Positions 16,924 through 25,506 of a stretch of DNA of 64,000 bases are shown here, piece by piece. Both the position numbers and the translations under genes were made by a program. Source of the DNA: Ruficoccus amylovorans (GTDB lineage Bacteria > Verrucomicrobiota > Verrucomicrobiia > Opitutales > Cerasicoccaceae); assembly GCF_014230085.1 (NCBI RefSeq), contig NZ_JACHVB010000035.1, positions 1-64,000 on the forward strand, read 5' to 3'. The notes beneath the pieces were generated by a model. The model saw only the letters and a program-made list of their open reading frames with translations. It searched no databases and had not been told where the DNA came from. How positions within the stretch are numbered: the first letter of the stretch is position 1; the number at the start of each line of letters is the position of its first letter.

Positions 16924-17549
16924 CGCTCACCTCCCAGTATGGCGTCGATCTTGGGTGTGAAAAAACCGAGCGAGCCCTTGCAGGCGGTAAACGGAAGCAG
17001 GCGCGAGTCCTTCAAGACCAGCCCATGCTTGCCGAAGAACCAAGGCGACTCGTGGCTGTCCACGCAATCGACGATGTGCGCAAGTCCGACGATGCCGCCC
17101 AGGGCGAAATCGGCAGGCATGTCGATCTTGTAGTCTTCGGAGACATACTCACAGTCTTCGCGTTCGCTCGGGCCAAACGTCTTGCTGGCGTGAACGAAGA
17201 CCGGGCCGCGGTAGTTGGTCGTCCAATCGCGATTCTCAATGTCCTTGTGCCCGTTCACGATGAGCCAGGCCCACGGTTGACGGATAGACAGCGCCGGGAT
17301 GACCGGCTTTTGCCTCAACAAGACTTGTACCTCGGGAGAGACGACAGGGACAAGCGACTCGATGAGAACACCACCGGCCACGCCTTCGACTTTGACAAGG
17401 GCGCTATGGCCGCCTGCCACCCATGCGGTTGAACGTGTCTCCGTTTCCTCCGGCTCACGCAGCGGATTAATCAGCTTGTAGCGCGTGACCTTCGTGCCGA
17501 TAGGATAGCGGGCGTTCCACTGGATAACGTCTTTCTCGGCCAGCTTCAC
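16920..17549 (-). CDS. ASCH-domain protein
   Basis: 209 residues. The C-terminal two thirds begin with ALSIRQPWAWLIVNGHKDIE and continue NRDWTTNYRGPVFVHASK, the classic ASCH signature (PUA-like beta-barrel that binds RNA or modified bases), ending with a usual GSLGFFTPKI segment. The N-terminal 85 residues, with TKVTRYKLINPLREPE, form an extra small domain, probably beta. ASCH proteins in phages may act on modified nucleosides or as RNA binders; here it lies among methyltransferases. ATGA overlaps both sides. Confidence 0.8.
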   Translation of the reverse strand: MKLAEKDVIQWNARYPIGTKVTRYKLINPLREPEETETRSTAWVAGGHSALVKVEGVAGGVLIESLVPVVSPEVQVLLRQKPVIPALSIRQPWAWLIVNGHKDIENRDWTTNYRGPVFVHASKTFGPSEREDCEYVSEDYKIDMPADFALGGIVGLAHIVDCVDSHESPWFFGKHGLVLKDSRLLPFTACKGSLGFFTPKIDAILGGER

Positions 17550-18841
17550 TTGGGGCCTCCGATCCGTTCAATGCCGGATTTCGTAACGCGGTGTGTGACC
17601 CGGCAAACGATCTGCTTGCGCCCCCGGTGAATGGTCAGACGCCTTGCGCCTTCGATGGCCTCCATTCCGTCCTTGAAAAACTGGCTGGGAGCATCGCAGA
17701 CGGCCCATGTGTCAGAATCGACAGCAGGCGCTTGGCGGGCTTCGGGAAGTTTTCCATTCTTCCGCTGCCATTTGGCTCCCTCGATAAAGTAGCGCTTGGC
17801 CAACAGTTCAACGCGGTCTTTGGCGATAGCCAATGCCTCTTCGTTAATGCCCTCCTTAGAGAGTCTGTCGAAGGCTTCCTCGACGCTCTGAACTGTTGCA
17901 TTTTCCGCAACGGTTGGCTGCTTCCGGCGGGCGTAGGCGATAATGTTCCCCGAGGCTTCAGCACTCTCAATCGAAGGATAGATGTAATCAACCCAGCCTA
18001 GGTCACGTTCACAAACCCGCAACGGGCTGTCGGCGCTGTGCCCCTTCGGCACTATCTCGAACCCATCCTCTGGAATGATTCGCTCGCCGTTGGGCAGGTA
18101 GCCATATTCCTTCGATGCGTCCCAAGGCTTGAGGTCTTCCGTGGGGAATGTTTCGGTTGAAGGCTTTCCCGCTGAAGTGATCTTAATTTTGGACGCATAC
18201 TTTCCGGGTCGCGTTACAATCCCCTTCTCAGATGTTCCGTTGACCTCGACCGTATCGCCGACCTTGAACCTCGGCTCGGGAGCGGCGTCTTCCAGCGCTT
18301 TGTTGTGCAGGTACGCCTTGTAATGGTGGGGCCAGTGCTGCCTGGCGTAGGCGCTAGACGCGGTAAAGGCATAGTGGATTTGGCGGTGTCCTTGATTATT
18401 GTTAACCCATCCATCGCCAGTTCCGGCCTGATCGCTCCAGCCCCATAAACATGCCCAATGGCCTAAGCCGTGTGCATGCTTTTCATCTGAGAGCGGACCA
18501 AGTCCAATATATGCCACCCCCTCCGGCAGCTCGGGCAGGTTCTCCGGCGCTTTCGTTGGGTCCAGGTCGTGGATAAGGGCGCAGTGCTCAACCCAGGCTA
18601 GCACACCGTTTTGGTACCTAACCCGAAAAGGCGGGTGTAGTTCGATGCCGTCACAGTCGCCAATAGACTCTATTGAAGCTATGCCAATAAGCGTACCGGT
18701 TATTTTTTCATTAAAGTTTCCCCGCCAAAACGCGCATTCCTCACCGACGTGATCTTTGCCCTGACCTGGCGTGATTCCCTCGAACGAGCGCACGTACATG
18801 CGTTCGTCGTCCTTGATTCTTGTCGTTGTCTCGGTGCTCAT
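17546..18841 (-). CDS. Hypothetical multidomain protein
   Basis: 431 residues starting MSTETTTRIKDDERMYVRSF. The middle contains FKVGDTVEVNGTSEKGIVTR, a KOW/SH3-like small barrel pattern, and the end is basic with ARRLTIHRGRKQIVCRVTHR. There are several Trp-rich stretches (GHWACLWGWSDQAGTGDGW). No enzyme motif, signal peptide or membrane helix. It lies between the ASCH gene (ATGA overlap) and a methyltransferase. I cannot assign a role. Confidence 0.55.
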   Translation of the reverse strand: MSTETTTRIKDDERMYVRSFEGITPGQGKDHVGEECAFWRGNFNEKITGTLIGIASIESIGDCDGIELHPPFRVRYQNGVLAWVEHCALIHDLDPTKAPENLPELPEGVAYIGLGPLSDEKHAHGLGHWACLWGWSDQAGTGDGWVNNNQGHRQIHYAFTASSAYARQHWPHHYKAYLHNKALEDAAPEPRFKVGDTVEVNGTSEKGIVTRPGKYASKIKITSAGKPSTETFPTEDLKPWDASKEYGYLPNGERIIPEDGFEIVPKGHSADSPLRVCERDLGWVDYIYPSIESAEASGNIIAYARRKQPTVAENATVQSVEEAFDRLSKEGINEEALAIAKDRVELLAKRYFIEGAKWQRKNGKLPEARQAPAVDSDTWAVCDAPSQFFKDGMEAIEGARRLTIHRGRKQIVCRVTHRVTKSGIERIGGPK

Positions 18842-18843
18842 GG

Positions 18844-19593
18844 CTATCCCTTGGTGACGGTTAAGATGATGGTCTGCACATTCGTGCCTGACTCCTTGAA
18901 GGCACCTGCAGGCAGTTCAAAGATGATCGGGTGTGCTGACGACTGGGCAAAGGCGTCCATCATGTCACGGAAAGCCTTGCGCTCGGTGTTTCCGGCCATG
19001 ATGGCGACGAGCCGACCGCCGGGCTTGAGGAACTTGAGAGCGTGACGCACGTGGGCGATGTCCTGATTCTTCGTGAACGGAGGATTCATCACCACGCGGT
19101 CATGTTCGAGGACAGGCGGCGGCTCCATCTCTAGAAAGTCCATCAGGAACACGTCGTCGCAGACTTCATCCAGTTGCTTCTCGCAGTCGCGGTTAATTTC
19201 GACGGCGTCAATGTGGCTGGCACCCCGGGCTTTGCATTCCTTCGCCAGCGCCCCGGCTCCTGCGCTCGGCTCAAGCACCGTGCAACCGGACACGTCAGCC
19301 AGAGTCACCACGCGGGCCGCAAGATCAGCAGGTGTGTAGAACGCTTGTAGTTTCTGCTTCTTGCTGGTCACTTTGCCAGACTTCAGCGCGAGGCCAAGGC
19401 ATTCACGCGGGTCTGAGGCAAAGACGTGAGCCTTCGCCGACCGGTTCCACTTGCCACCGGCAGCGACGAGCACCTTGTTCACGGCTTCGTAGAGCTTGCG
19501 GTCAAGCTGTTGAGGCGGGAGCGTCAGGCTATCCGCCGTGATGGTTGAGCGTTCGAGAACTGCGCGAACGTCGTTTGTAAGAGTGATAGGCAT
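18844..19593 (-). CDS. Class I SAM-dependent methyltransferase, probably DNA adenine-specific
   Basis: 249 residues. Motif I is VLEPSAGAGALAKECKARGA (about residue 107) and motif IV is NPPF (about residue 170), as in gamma-type N6-adenine enzymes. The N-terminal 90 residues (RKLYEAVNKVLVAAGGKWNR...QAFYTPADLAARVV) resemble phage methyltransferases that pair a small helical domain with this core. It is the third methyltransferase of this block and again has no nuclease partner. Confidence 0.8.
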   Translation of the reverse strand: MPITLTNDVRAVLERSTITADSLTLPPQQLDRKLYEAVNKVLVAAGGKWNRSAKAHVFASDPRECLGLALKSGKVTSKKQKLQAFYTPADLAARVVTLADVSGCTVLEPSAGAGALAKECKARGASHIDAVEINRDCEKQLDEVCDDVFLMDFLEMEPPPVLEHDRVVMNPPFTKNQDIAHVRHALKFLKPGGRLVAIMAGNTERKAFRDMMDAFAQSSAHPIIFELPAGAFKESGTNVQTIILTVTKG

Positions 19594-19595
19594 GG

Positions 19596-19757
19596 CTACT
19601 TGGCTTTGTTGATTTCTTGGTTCATCTTTCGGCGCTGGCGGCGGCGTATCTGACGCTTGATTTTTGCGGTCGGGCTGTGGTTTATCAGGTAGCAGTACAG
19701 CCGCCGCCAGCGACTGATGACATCCTCCTCGGCCCCGGTCTTGGCAGGCTCCTTCAT
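19596..19757 (-). CDS. Small basic hypothetical protein
   Basis: 53 residues from ATG 19757: MKEPAKTGAEEDVISRWRRL..., with a highly basic centre (IKRQIRRRQRRK) and ending NQEINKAK. The gene fills the gap between the methyltransferase and the CopG-like gene exactly, with 2-3 bp on each side, which supports its reality. It may bind nucleic acid; unknown. Confidence 0.5.
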   Translation of the reverse strand: MKEPAKTGAEEDVISRWRRLYCYLINHSPTAKIKRQIRRRQRRKMNQEINKAK

Positions 19758-19760
19758 AGC

Positions 19761-19964
19761 CTACTTGCTCCCATTGGTGGTGAAGACTTCGCCGTCGGCC
19801 AAGCGCTCGAGGTGGGTCGCAATGAAGTTGGAACGATTGCGATTCTCCTCTTCGGCGAGCTTGTCGATACGCTCCACCAGATTCTCCGGCAGGCTGATCG
19901 AGATTTGCGTCTTGCCGGGAGCCCGGCCGTGAGTCTGTTTCTTGGAGTTGATCTTTGTGTTCAT
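19761..19964 (-). CDS. CopG/Arc-type ribbon-helix-helix protein
   Basis: 67 residues. After a basic N-terminus the sequence KTQISISLPENLVERIDKLA followed by EEENRNRSNFIATHLERL is a typical RHH fold: a beta-strand with alternating Ser/Ile, then two helices. Such proteins are dimeric DNA-binding repressors. Its target may be a promoter within the leftward block. No toxin gene is adjacent, so an antitoxin role is unlikely. Confidence 0.7.
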   Translation of the reverse strand: MNTKINSKKQTHGRAPGKTQISISLPENLVERIDKLAEEENRNRSNFIATHLERLADGEVFTTNGSK

Positions 19965-20050
19965 GATTTGCCTTATTTGATGGTTATTTGATGGGCCTAA
20001 GCCTCAATGGGACCGCCGCTCGTCACAGCGGCCCGGTTGAGGGTTAGGCG

Positions 20051-20788
20051 CTAAACCTTGTGCGTGCCTTCGACGCCGCGGGCCATGCGGTCACGGGTAC
20101 GCTTCTGGAGCCACATCATGGCCTCTTCGAGGTGCGTCAGGGCGCAGGCGTTTTCCTTGCAAGCGTACTTGCCGCGGCTGGCGAAGTTGAAGCCGGGCAC
20201 TCGTTCCGGGTTATCCCCCTCGCGCTGATGCTGGAATCCGCGCATCCGGTCGATCAAGACGGCGAGCAGAGCCTCGTTGCTCAGGCCGTTAAACCCGGAC
20301 TCCTGAATGGGACCGTTTTGGAAGCGAATGATCGTGGTGTCGTGCAGGCTCTTTTCGCGGTCGCGGTTGAGCCGGAGCGCGTACTCGTGGTTCGCGCCGC
20401 CGGGGCCGGGCTCGTCCACTGCCAGAACATCGATCGCTTCGTTCAGGCCGTTGACCACATGGTCGTGGATCGGACGCATGGGGTGCGGCGGAAGGCATTC
20501 TTCGGCATCATCGCAGGGGTCGTAGGAGGCCTCGAAGATGTCGAGCTTGCAGGGGTAGATCTCGCCGGTGATACCGATGAGGAGCATGTCGCCACGGGTC
20601 ATCTTCATGTCGCCTTCAAGCGTTGAAATGATGTAGCAATCATCCGTCTCGTGCGTGACGGCGTGGCCGTTGTATTGGAATGACCACGGAACACCTTCAA
20701 CGGTGTTCCCGCCGTACTTGAGGCCATGCTCGACGAGCTCGTCAAAGGTGATGGCGTCGATGGTAATGGGCTTTTTCTTGAACTTCAT
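20051..20788 (-). CDS. Two-part phage protein: PGDYG-like N-terminal domain plus helical-hairpin C-terminal domain
   Basis: 245 residues. The first 90 (MKFKKKPITIDAITFDELVE ... YIISTLEGDMKMTRGDMLLI, then GITGEIYPCKLDIFEASYD) match the common phage PGDYG-like family. From about residue 130 a second part reads HDTTIIRFQNGPIQESGFNG, then LLAVLIDRMRGFQ and ACKENACALTHLEEAMMWLQ, ending RGVEGTHKV. That is a widespread small phage protein normally encoded alone. Its helical LEEAMMW end resembles the Acb2/Tad1 hairpin of cyclic-nucleotide-sequestering anti-defence proteins; this link is tentative. The fusion is unusual. Confidence 0.6.
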   Translation of the reverse strand: MKFKKKPITIDAITFDELVEHGLKYGGNTVEGVPWSFQYNGHAVTHETDDCYIISTLEGDMKMTRGDMLLIGITGEIYPCKLDIFEASYDPCDDAEECLPPHPMRPIHDHVVNGLNEAIDVLAVDEPGPGGANHEYALRLNRDREKSLHDTTIIRFQNGPIQESGFNGLSNEALLAVLIDRMRGFQHQREGDNPERVPGFNFASRGKYACKENACALTHLEEAMMWLQKRTRDRMARGVEGTHKV

Positions 20789-20806
20789 GATGGTTTTGAT
20801 TCGTGG

Positions 20807-21355
20807 TTAAAAAAGTTCGCTCTGGGGGTTGGGCCTGCGCTTGCCGGGCTTGCGCTTGCGGGTGGGCTTGGGGGCGCGATTGAGCTTTCCAGCCTTCCAG
20901 CATTCGCCGGTATAGAGCACGGCCAGCGCGTCGGCCTGGTTGTCGTTGTCGATGGGGCCAAGCTGGGGGAACAGGTCGCGGACGGCGGCCTTCATGCGGT
21001 CTTTCCCGGCGTGGCCATGTCCGGAGGCATGCAGCTTGATCGTCGCGGCGTTGAAGCCCTGCCTGCCCAGCCCGTAATGAATCCGCACTTCCTTGATGAT
21101 GGTCAGCCAGCCGAACCAGACCTCCGAAGCGTTGCCGGGCTGGAAGGAGGCGTGCTCGTAGTAGATGCGCTTCGGCTCGTACTGGGTGATCGCCTTGATG
21201 AGCCACTTCCTGAATGCCCAGAAACGGACATCGGTATCCTCGCCGGGCCGGGAGGCGAAAACCTCGACCCCGGACACCACAGAGCCGCCAGCCGTGCGGA
21301 TGGCGTAGCCCATGTAGGTGCCCAGGTCGAGGGCGATGGAAGGGGCGTGCTCCAT
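20807..21355 (-). CDS. RuvC-like (RNase H fold) Holliday-junction resolvase
   Basis: 182 residues. Acidic residues are placed as in RuvC-type resolvases: Asp10 in IALDLGTYMGYAI, Glu about 67 in RIYYEHASF, and two Asp in DNDNQADALAVL near residue 140. It would cleave branched recombination or replication intermediates before packaging. The C-terminal 30 residues are Lys/Arg/Pro-rich. It lies with recombination genes further upstream (RecT, SMC-like ATPase, DUF2800 nuclease). Confidence 0.75.
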   Translation of the reverse strand: MEHAPSIALDLGTYMGYAIRTAGGSVVSGVEVFASRPGEDTDVRFWAFRKWLIKAITQYEPKRIYYEHASFQPGNASEVWFGWLTIIKEVRIHYGLGRQGFNAATIKLHASGHGHAGKDRMKAAVRDLFPQLGPIDNDNQADALAVLYTGECWKAGKLNRAPKPTRKRKPGKRRPNPQSELF

Positions 21356-21361
21356 GGCGAA

Positions 21362-22039
21362 TTAGTCCCGGGGCTCTTCGTCGCCGTCGCCGTCCTCGTC
21401 GAAATCCTCGTCCCCGGCTTCCATGTCCTCGTCGGGGCCAAGGTCCGTATCTTCGCCGTCGGTGTCGTCGGAGTCCGCGCCCTCGCCGTTGTCTTCGGAG
21501 AAATCCAGCAGGTTGTCGTCGTCCTCGTCGGAATCAGAGCCGTCGAGGTTAAGCTCGCCTTGCTGGCGCTCGCCGTCGATGTAGCGGAAGGCCTCGGCAC
21601 AGACCTTTTCGACGGCCTGAGCGGTGGCGTCGTCCACGGTATCGGCGGTTTCGTCCTCGCAGGTGATGGGCAGGCGCGGGGTGTTGACGTTGGCCGGCCC
21701 CCAGTTCTCCAGCTTGCGGCTGGCTGTGACCATGGCTTTCATGGAAAGGGCTTCGCCGCCGGGGACTTCGCTCTTGCCGTAGAACAGGCACAGGCCGTTG
21801 ACCTTGTACTTGTTGATGTCGAGCATGCCCTCTTCACGGTAGCGGCGCACGGCGGGGGCGAGCGCGTCCAGCGACTCCTGGAAGCTTTCGAGCGCGTGCT
21901 CGGTTTCTTCCAACTGGCGCTTGGCCCAGTCTTTGGTGGACTCGTTGAACTCCTGCCACTGGAGGGAGACGGTGCCCTCCGAACTGATGTGCGCCTTGGT
22001 CAGCCGGCGCGAAGGCTTGATGCCGTTGTTTTCACTCAT
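21362..22039 (-). CDS. Hypothetical protein with an extreme acidic tail
   Basis: 225 residues from ATG 22039 (MSENNGIKPSRRLTKAHISS). The first 150 residues are globular with a helical stretch (WAKRQLEETEHALESFQESL). The last 65 are almost all Asp, Glu, Gly and Ser (SDSDEDDDNLLDFSEDN...), encoded by repetitive GA-rich DNA. Such tails can mimic DNA or bind basic partners. The gene lies between the nuclease genes. Not recognised as a known family. Confidence 0.6.
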   Translation of the reverse strand: MSENNGIKPSRRLTKAHISSEGTVSLQWQEFNESTKDWAKRQLEETEHALESFQESLDALAPAVRRYREEGMLDINKYKVNGLCLFYGKSEVPGGEALSMKAMVTASRKLENWGPANVNTPRLPITCEDETADTVDDATAQAVEKVCAEAFRYIDGERQQGELNLDGSDSDEDDDNLLDFSEDNGEGADSDDTDGEDTDLGPDEDMEAGDEDFDEDGDGDEEPRD

Positions 22040-22062
22040 GATTGCGATGATGGTGTTGGTGG

Positions 22063-22278
22063 TTACTTGGAAGGCTCGATCACGACCCGGGGGCCGGATT
22101 CGCCTTCGCGAAAGTGGCTGATGCGGCAGCCATTGAGGCGGGACTGAAGCACACGGGCGGCAAGCTCGGGGCTTTCGGCCTGCATGTAGAAGCCGCCGTT
22201 GATGGGGTCTTGCTTGAGCGGGTAAGCGGCGGCCAGACGGCGGTTGTCGATCCCGCGGTTGATGATACGGATTTTCAT
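22063..22278 (-). CDS. Hypothetical small protein
   Basis: 71 residues (MKIRIINRGIDNRRLAAAYP...), compact and basic in its first half. It lies 5 bp after the DUF2800 gene. No known family. Confidence 0.5.
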   Translation of the reverse strand: MKIRIINRGIDNRRLAAAYPLKQDPINGGFYMQAESPELAARVLQSRLNGCRISHFREGESGPRVVIEPSK

Positions 22279-22283
22279 AAAGG

Positions 22284-23444
22284 TTACTTGGCGGGGCTGA
22301 TCTTGTGGGTGAGCATGGCGGCCTCGTGCTCGTCGATGCCGTGCCAGTCACGCAGGCGCTGCATGAAAGTCTCCACGTCCTTGAGTGTCTTCTTGGTAAA
22401 CTGGACTTCGCTCTCGCGACAGAGGCCTTCCAACAGGTCGGGGAGCATGGCCTTGACCTCGGAGGCTTTCTTGTCGGTGTACTTGGAGCGCAAGAGGGCT
22501 TCCACGTCCGTCATGGAGGGCACGCGCTCGCTCGTGGTGTAGCGGGGGATGCTGTGCGGGGCTTCCACCAGTTGCTCAAGGGCGTGACGGGTGATGGCCT
22601 CGGAGGACTTGGCGGCGAGCGTGCTCTGTTCGATCAATTGGGCGGCATCCTCGCCGGGGAGTTCGCGGTCGATCAGGCGGGAAACCAGTCCGAAGGTGAC
22701 CCCCTCGGGGCAGGTGCCATTCTTGAGGCTCCGGCACCACTCGCAGGCCTTGGCGGAAGCCCGGCGGGGCATACCGGGGAGCATGCTGACTCGGGCCTGA
22801 TGGATAATCCACGGACGCTTGACCCGCAAATAGGCGGCGGTGAACTTGGCCACGGTCTTGCGCAGATGGCGTTCGGCCCGGGGCTGGATGATGGCGACGA
22901 TCACCTTTTCCAGCCCGTACTGCTCCATCACCACCAGCGCGTTGCAGAGCATTTGCTCATTGACGACAGCGTGTTCGACGATGCGATGGCCAAACTTGTA
23001 GTCGATGAGCAGGCCGGTCTTGCCCTTGACAAAGAGTTTGTCGAAGCGACCGGAGGCGCGGGGCTTCCTGGCTTCGTCGTACTCGGTCGAGGTGCCCGAG
23101 TCGTAGAGCCACAGGCGTTGCTCGGCAAAGGTCTGCTCCGGGGTGCCGATGAACTTTTCCACCAGTTCGACCTGGATGCGCTCGGCTTCGGTGACAGACC
23201 ATATCTGGTATTCGTCGAACTTCTCGGGGTCCAACTCCTCGTGCTCCATGACCGCGTGCAGCATTTCGCCTTCTTCGGCGGGCAGGCTGGAGAGATTCGG
23301 GCCAGACGCGGCCTCGTGCAGGTGAGAACCGTCGCAGTAGAGCCAGCGGGGAGCCGCCGAGAAGGACGGCAGGCCCTTGCGCTCTTCATCGCGAGCGGCG
23401 AGCGCGGCCCGGATTTCCTCGAGGGTTTCAGGAAGCGGGGTCAT
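22284..23444 (-). CDS. DUF2800 PD-(D/E)XK nuclease
   Basis: 386 residues. The nuclease core is visible: GEMLHAVMEHE near residue 60, then SGRFDKLFVKGKTGLLIDYK with the D...D-x-K arrangement, then a conserved Gln in VNEQMLCNALVV. A Cys cluster CEWCRSLKNGTC follows, as in Cas4/AddB-like exonucleases that bind iron-sulphur. Probable role: exonuclease that works with the RecT annealing protein and the SMC-like ATPase in phage recombination. ATGA overlap with the gene before it. Confidence 0.8.
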   Translation of the reverse strand: MTPLPETLEEIRAALAARDEERKGLPSFSAAPRWLYCDGSHLHEAASGPNLSSLPAEEGEMLHAVMEHEELDPEKFDEYQIWSVTEAERIQVELVEKFIGTPEQTFAEQRLWLYDSGTSTEYDEARKPRASGRFDKLFVKGKTGLLIDYKFGHRIVEHAVVNEQMLCNALVVMEQYGLEKVIVAIIQPRAERHLRKTVAKFTAAYLRVKRPWIIHQARVSMLPGMPRRASAKACEWCRSLKNGTCPEGVTFGLVSRLIDRELPGEDAAQLIEQSTLAAKSSEAITRHALEQLVEAPHSIPRYTTSERVPSMTDVEALLRSKYTDKKASEVKAMLPDLLEGLCRESEVQFTKKTLKDVETFMQRLRDWHGIDEHEAAMLTHKISPAK

Positions 23445-23749
23445 GCTTCCCCCTTGGCTTTGGCGATGGCGGCACGGGCGTCCTTGACTTTGGCGAGTGC
23501 CTCGCCCAGTGCGTCTAGCACGTCAACGATGTCTTCCAGCGCCTCCAGTAGGTCTGGGGCGGCAGCGATCAGCCGCGCATTGGCTTCGGCTTCGGCGTTG
23601 GTGATGCCGCCGATGCACTCCGCATTAAATACGTTTGCCGTGCAGCCCCTGTAGCGTCCGCCGATAGGGCCAACATCAAACCAGCCTTCGCTAGTTGCGT
23701 TGTATGCCCATGGTCCCGGCGTGGGCTTGGCTTTGATTGCGGTGCTCAC
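23441..23749 (-). CDS. Small phage protein with the AAAPDLLEAL motif
   Basis: 102 residues from GTG 23749 (STAIKAKPTPGPWAYNATSE), chosen because it overlaps the preceding stop as GTGA. TPGPW at the start and ANARLIAAAPDLLEALEDIV in the second half are hallmarks of a widespread phage protein of unknown role. The C-terminal 45 residues predict a helix, possibly a coiled coil. Confidence 0.6.
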   Translation of the reverse strand: MSTAIKAKPTPGPWAYNATSEGWFDVGPIGGRYRGCTANVFNAECIGGITNAEAEANARLIAAAPDLLEALEDIVDVLDALGEALAKVKDARAAIAKAKGEA

Positions 23750-24183
23750 GCCTGGCATCCTTCGCATTCTTCGACCGCAGCTTTGGCGGATGCCAGGCAC
23801 TCGGTAATGTGCTCGGGGTCTGGTTGGCCTTCGAGGTGCGCGATGCACTTCTTCAGTTCAACGAGCAGTTTGTCTCGGGCTGATTTGGCTGCCGTATAGT
23901 CAAGGTGCTTGGCGGCTGAATGCCCCAGCACTGAGAAGCCTGACATGATACCATTAATGACCTTTTTGTTGGACTCGATGAACGCTTCAGTCTTACTGAG
24001 AGCCTCACAGGTATCACCATGGAAATCATGGCCTTTCCCAAGATCGATGATGTCACCAACCTTCGGAGCCCTCATCTTGCCATAGAAGAGGTCCATGAAC
24101 TTTTCCAGTTCCGTATGCCCGACCTCCGCGATGAAGTTTGGCGTTGAGTTGTGTCCTTCCTCGACAATGGCGATGACTTTCAC
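23746..24183 (-). CDS. Hypothetical protein
   Basis: 145 residues (MKVIAIVEEGHNSTPNFIAE...). An alpha/beta N-terminal 55 residues is followed by a long helical region ending in a Cys pair (EECEGCQA). ATGA overlap with the SMC-like gene and GTGA with the next. No assignment. Confidence 0.55.
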   Translation of the reverse strand: MKVIAIVEEGHNSTPNFIAEVGHTELEKFMDLFYGKMRAPKVGDIIDLGKGHDFHGDTCEALSKTEAFIESNKKVINGIMSGFSVLGHSAAKHLDYTAAKSARDKLLVELKKCIAHLEGQPDPEHITECLASAKAAVEECEGCQA

Positions 24184-25469
24184 GACACGGCCTTTCCGTC
24201 GATGGCCACGACTTCGCCCGCCTCGATATGGAGGCCGACGGGACCGGCCTGCTCCTGGAACTGCTCCATCCAGACCTGATAGCCGTTGTCCTGAGCGAGC
24301 TTGAAAATGCTCTGCTTGATCTTGGAGCCGATGAGAGCGCCCTCGCGGATGATGATGATGCGCAGCTTGGGGTTGAGCCGCATGGCGATGAGCATCGCTA
24401 CCTCGATCTGGCGGGCGGTCGAAAGCTGGGAGTAGGGGATGCCCTCGTACACGACACCCTCGTCGTCCACGCTCAGTCCGGGCACGCCGAAGTCAGCCGC
24501 CGCCAGCAGGTCGATCTTCTTTTGCTGGACGGCCTTGACGGCGCTGTCGGCCTCTTCGGCGGTAGTCTTTGCCTTCGTCCACGCCTGAGAGGCTGCGCGG
24601 CTGGCCTGCCTGGCACGGACAGCGCGGTTGATGCTTTCAACCTGGTTGACCTTGGCGCGGGCCGCTTCCAGATCCTCGTCGGTGGGATTTTGAATCTTGG
24701 TCGATTCGAGGTTTTCGAGTTGCTTCTTGTAAGCCTCAAGGTGGGTCTTTTTGCGCTCAAGAGCCACCTCCAGTTCCTCGATTTGCTCGGCGAGGGTGCG
24801 CAGATTATTACGCTTCTCGTTGATGGCTTCGGCGTGGGCTTCGGCGGCCTCGCGCATATCCATCAGGTGGTCGCGCTCGTCGATCACGTCCGAGAGGGAA
24901 ACCTCTTCGGCGGGGATGTCGTCGCCTTCGGGCTTGGGCGTGTTGTCGTAAGCGGACTTGGCGGTGGCCTCGTCGCGGTTGGCCAGCTTGCGGGCCTCAT
25001 AGGCGGCCATGTATTCGGCCTCCCACGCGGAGAGGTTAATCCCGGCGGCCTGCAGGAGCATTTCACGCTGCTCCTTCGGCTTGAGCCCGGCGAAGTCGAG
25101 CGGGTCCAGCGTGAGCGAGGCCAGCAGCCCGTCGAGCATCTTCTGGGGGCTGGAGAAGGTGGACTTCTGGTCCGCCGACATGACCTTGAGGCTGGCGTTC
25201 TTCTGGGTGATGGTGCGCTCGACGATGAACTCGCCAATGTCGAGGCTGATACGGGCCTTGCTGGAGCCGTCGCGAATGACGCGCTCGGGCATCTTGCCGG
25301 TGAGGGCGATGTAGATGCTGTTGATGAGCGAGCTTTTGCCCTGCTCGTTGTCCCCAGTCAGGACAACGGCCTGGCCTTCGGGGCGGATGTCCACAGCCTT
25401 GACGCCGAGCACATTCTGGACGGACAGCCCCACAATGTGGAGCGGGTGGGTAGAGTCTGATTCGTTCAT
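24180..25469 (-). CDS. SMC/RecF-like AAA ATPase (recombination)
   Basis: 429 residues from ATG 25469 (MNESDSTHPLHIVGLSVQNV). Walker A is TGDNEQGKSSLINS (residues 38-51), preceded by the RecF/SMC strand pattern. A central region of about 150 residues (IEELEVALERKKTHLEAYKK...) is a coiled coil. A Ser-rich signature (PYSQLSTARQIEVAMLIAMR) and Walker B region (LRIIIIREGALIG) follow. It is shorter than SbcC. Phages often pair this ATPase with RecT, the next gene upstream, and a nuclease. ATGA overlap with the following gene. Confidence 0.8.
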   Translation of the reverse strand: MNESDSTHPLHIVGLSVQNVLGVKAVDIRPEGQAVVLTGDNEQGKSSLINSIYIALTGKMPERVIRDGSSKARISLDIGEFIVERTITQKNASLKVMSADQKSTFSSPQKMLDGLLASLTLDPLDFAGLKPKEQREMLLQAAGINLSAWEAEYMAAYEARKLANRDEATAKSAYDNTPKPEGDDIPAEEVSLSDVIDERDHLMDMREAAEAHAEAINEKRNNLRTLAEQIEELEVALERKKTHLEAYKKQLENLESTKIQNPTDEDLEAARAKVNQVESINRAVRARQASRAASQAWTKAKTTAEEADSAVKAVQQKKIDLLAAADFGVPGLSVDDEGVVYEGIPYSQLSTARQIEVAMLIAMRLNPKLRIIIIREGALIGSKIKQSIFKLAQDNGYQVWMEQFQEQAGPVGLHIEAGEVVAIDGKAVS

Positions 25470-25506
25470 GGTATTTGCCTTGGATGGTTGAAAGGGAAAG
25501 GGGCGG

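Noticed and set aside
20726-22147. 473-codon plus-strand frame in the recombination-gene area
   Set aside because: It is antisense to three genes with clear motifs (RuvC-like, acidic-tail protein, PGDYG protein); long antisense frames are common in GC-rich DNA.
24228-25460. 410-codon plus-strand frame antisense to the SMC-like ATPase
   Set aside because: The minus strand has Walker and coiled-coil features; the plus frame is Val/Leu/Gly-rich without a motif.
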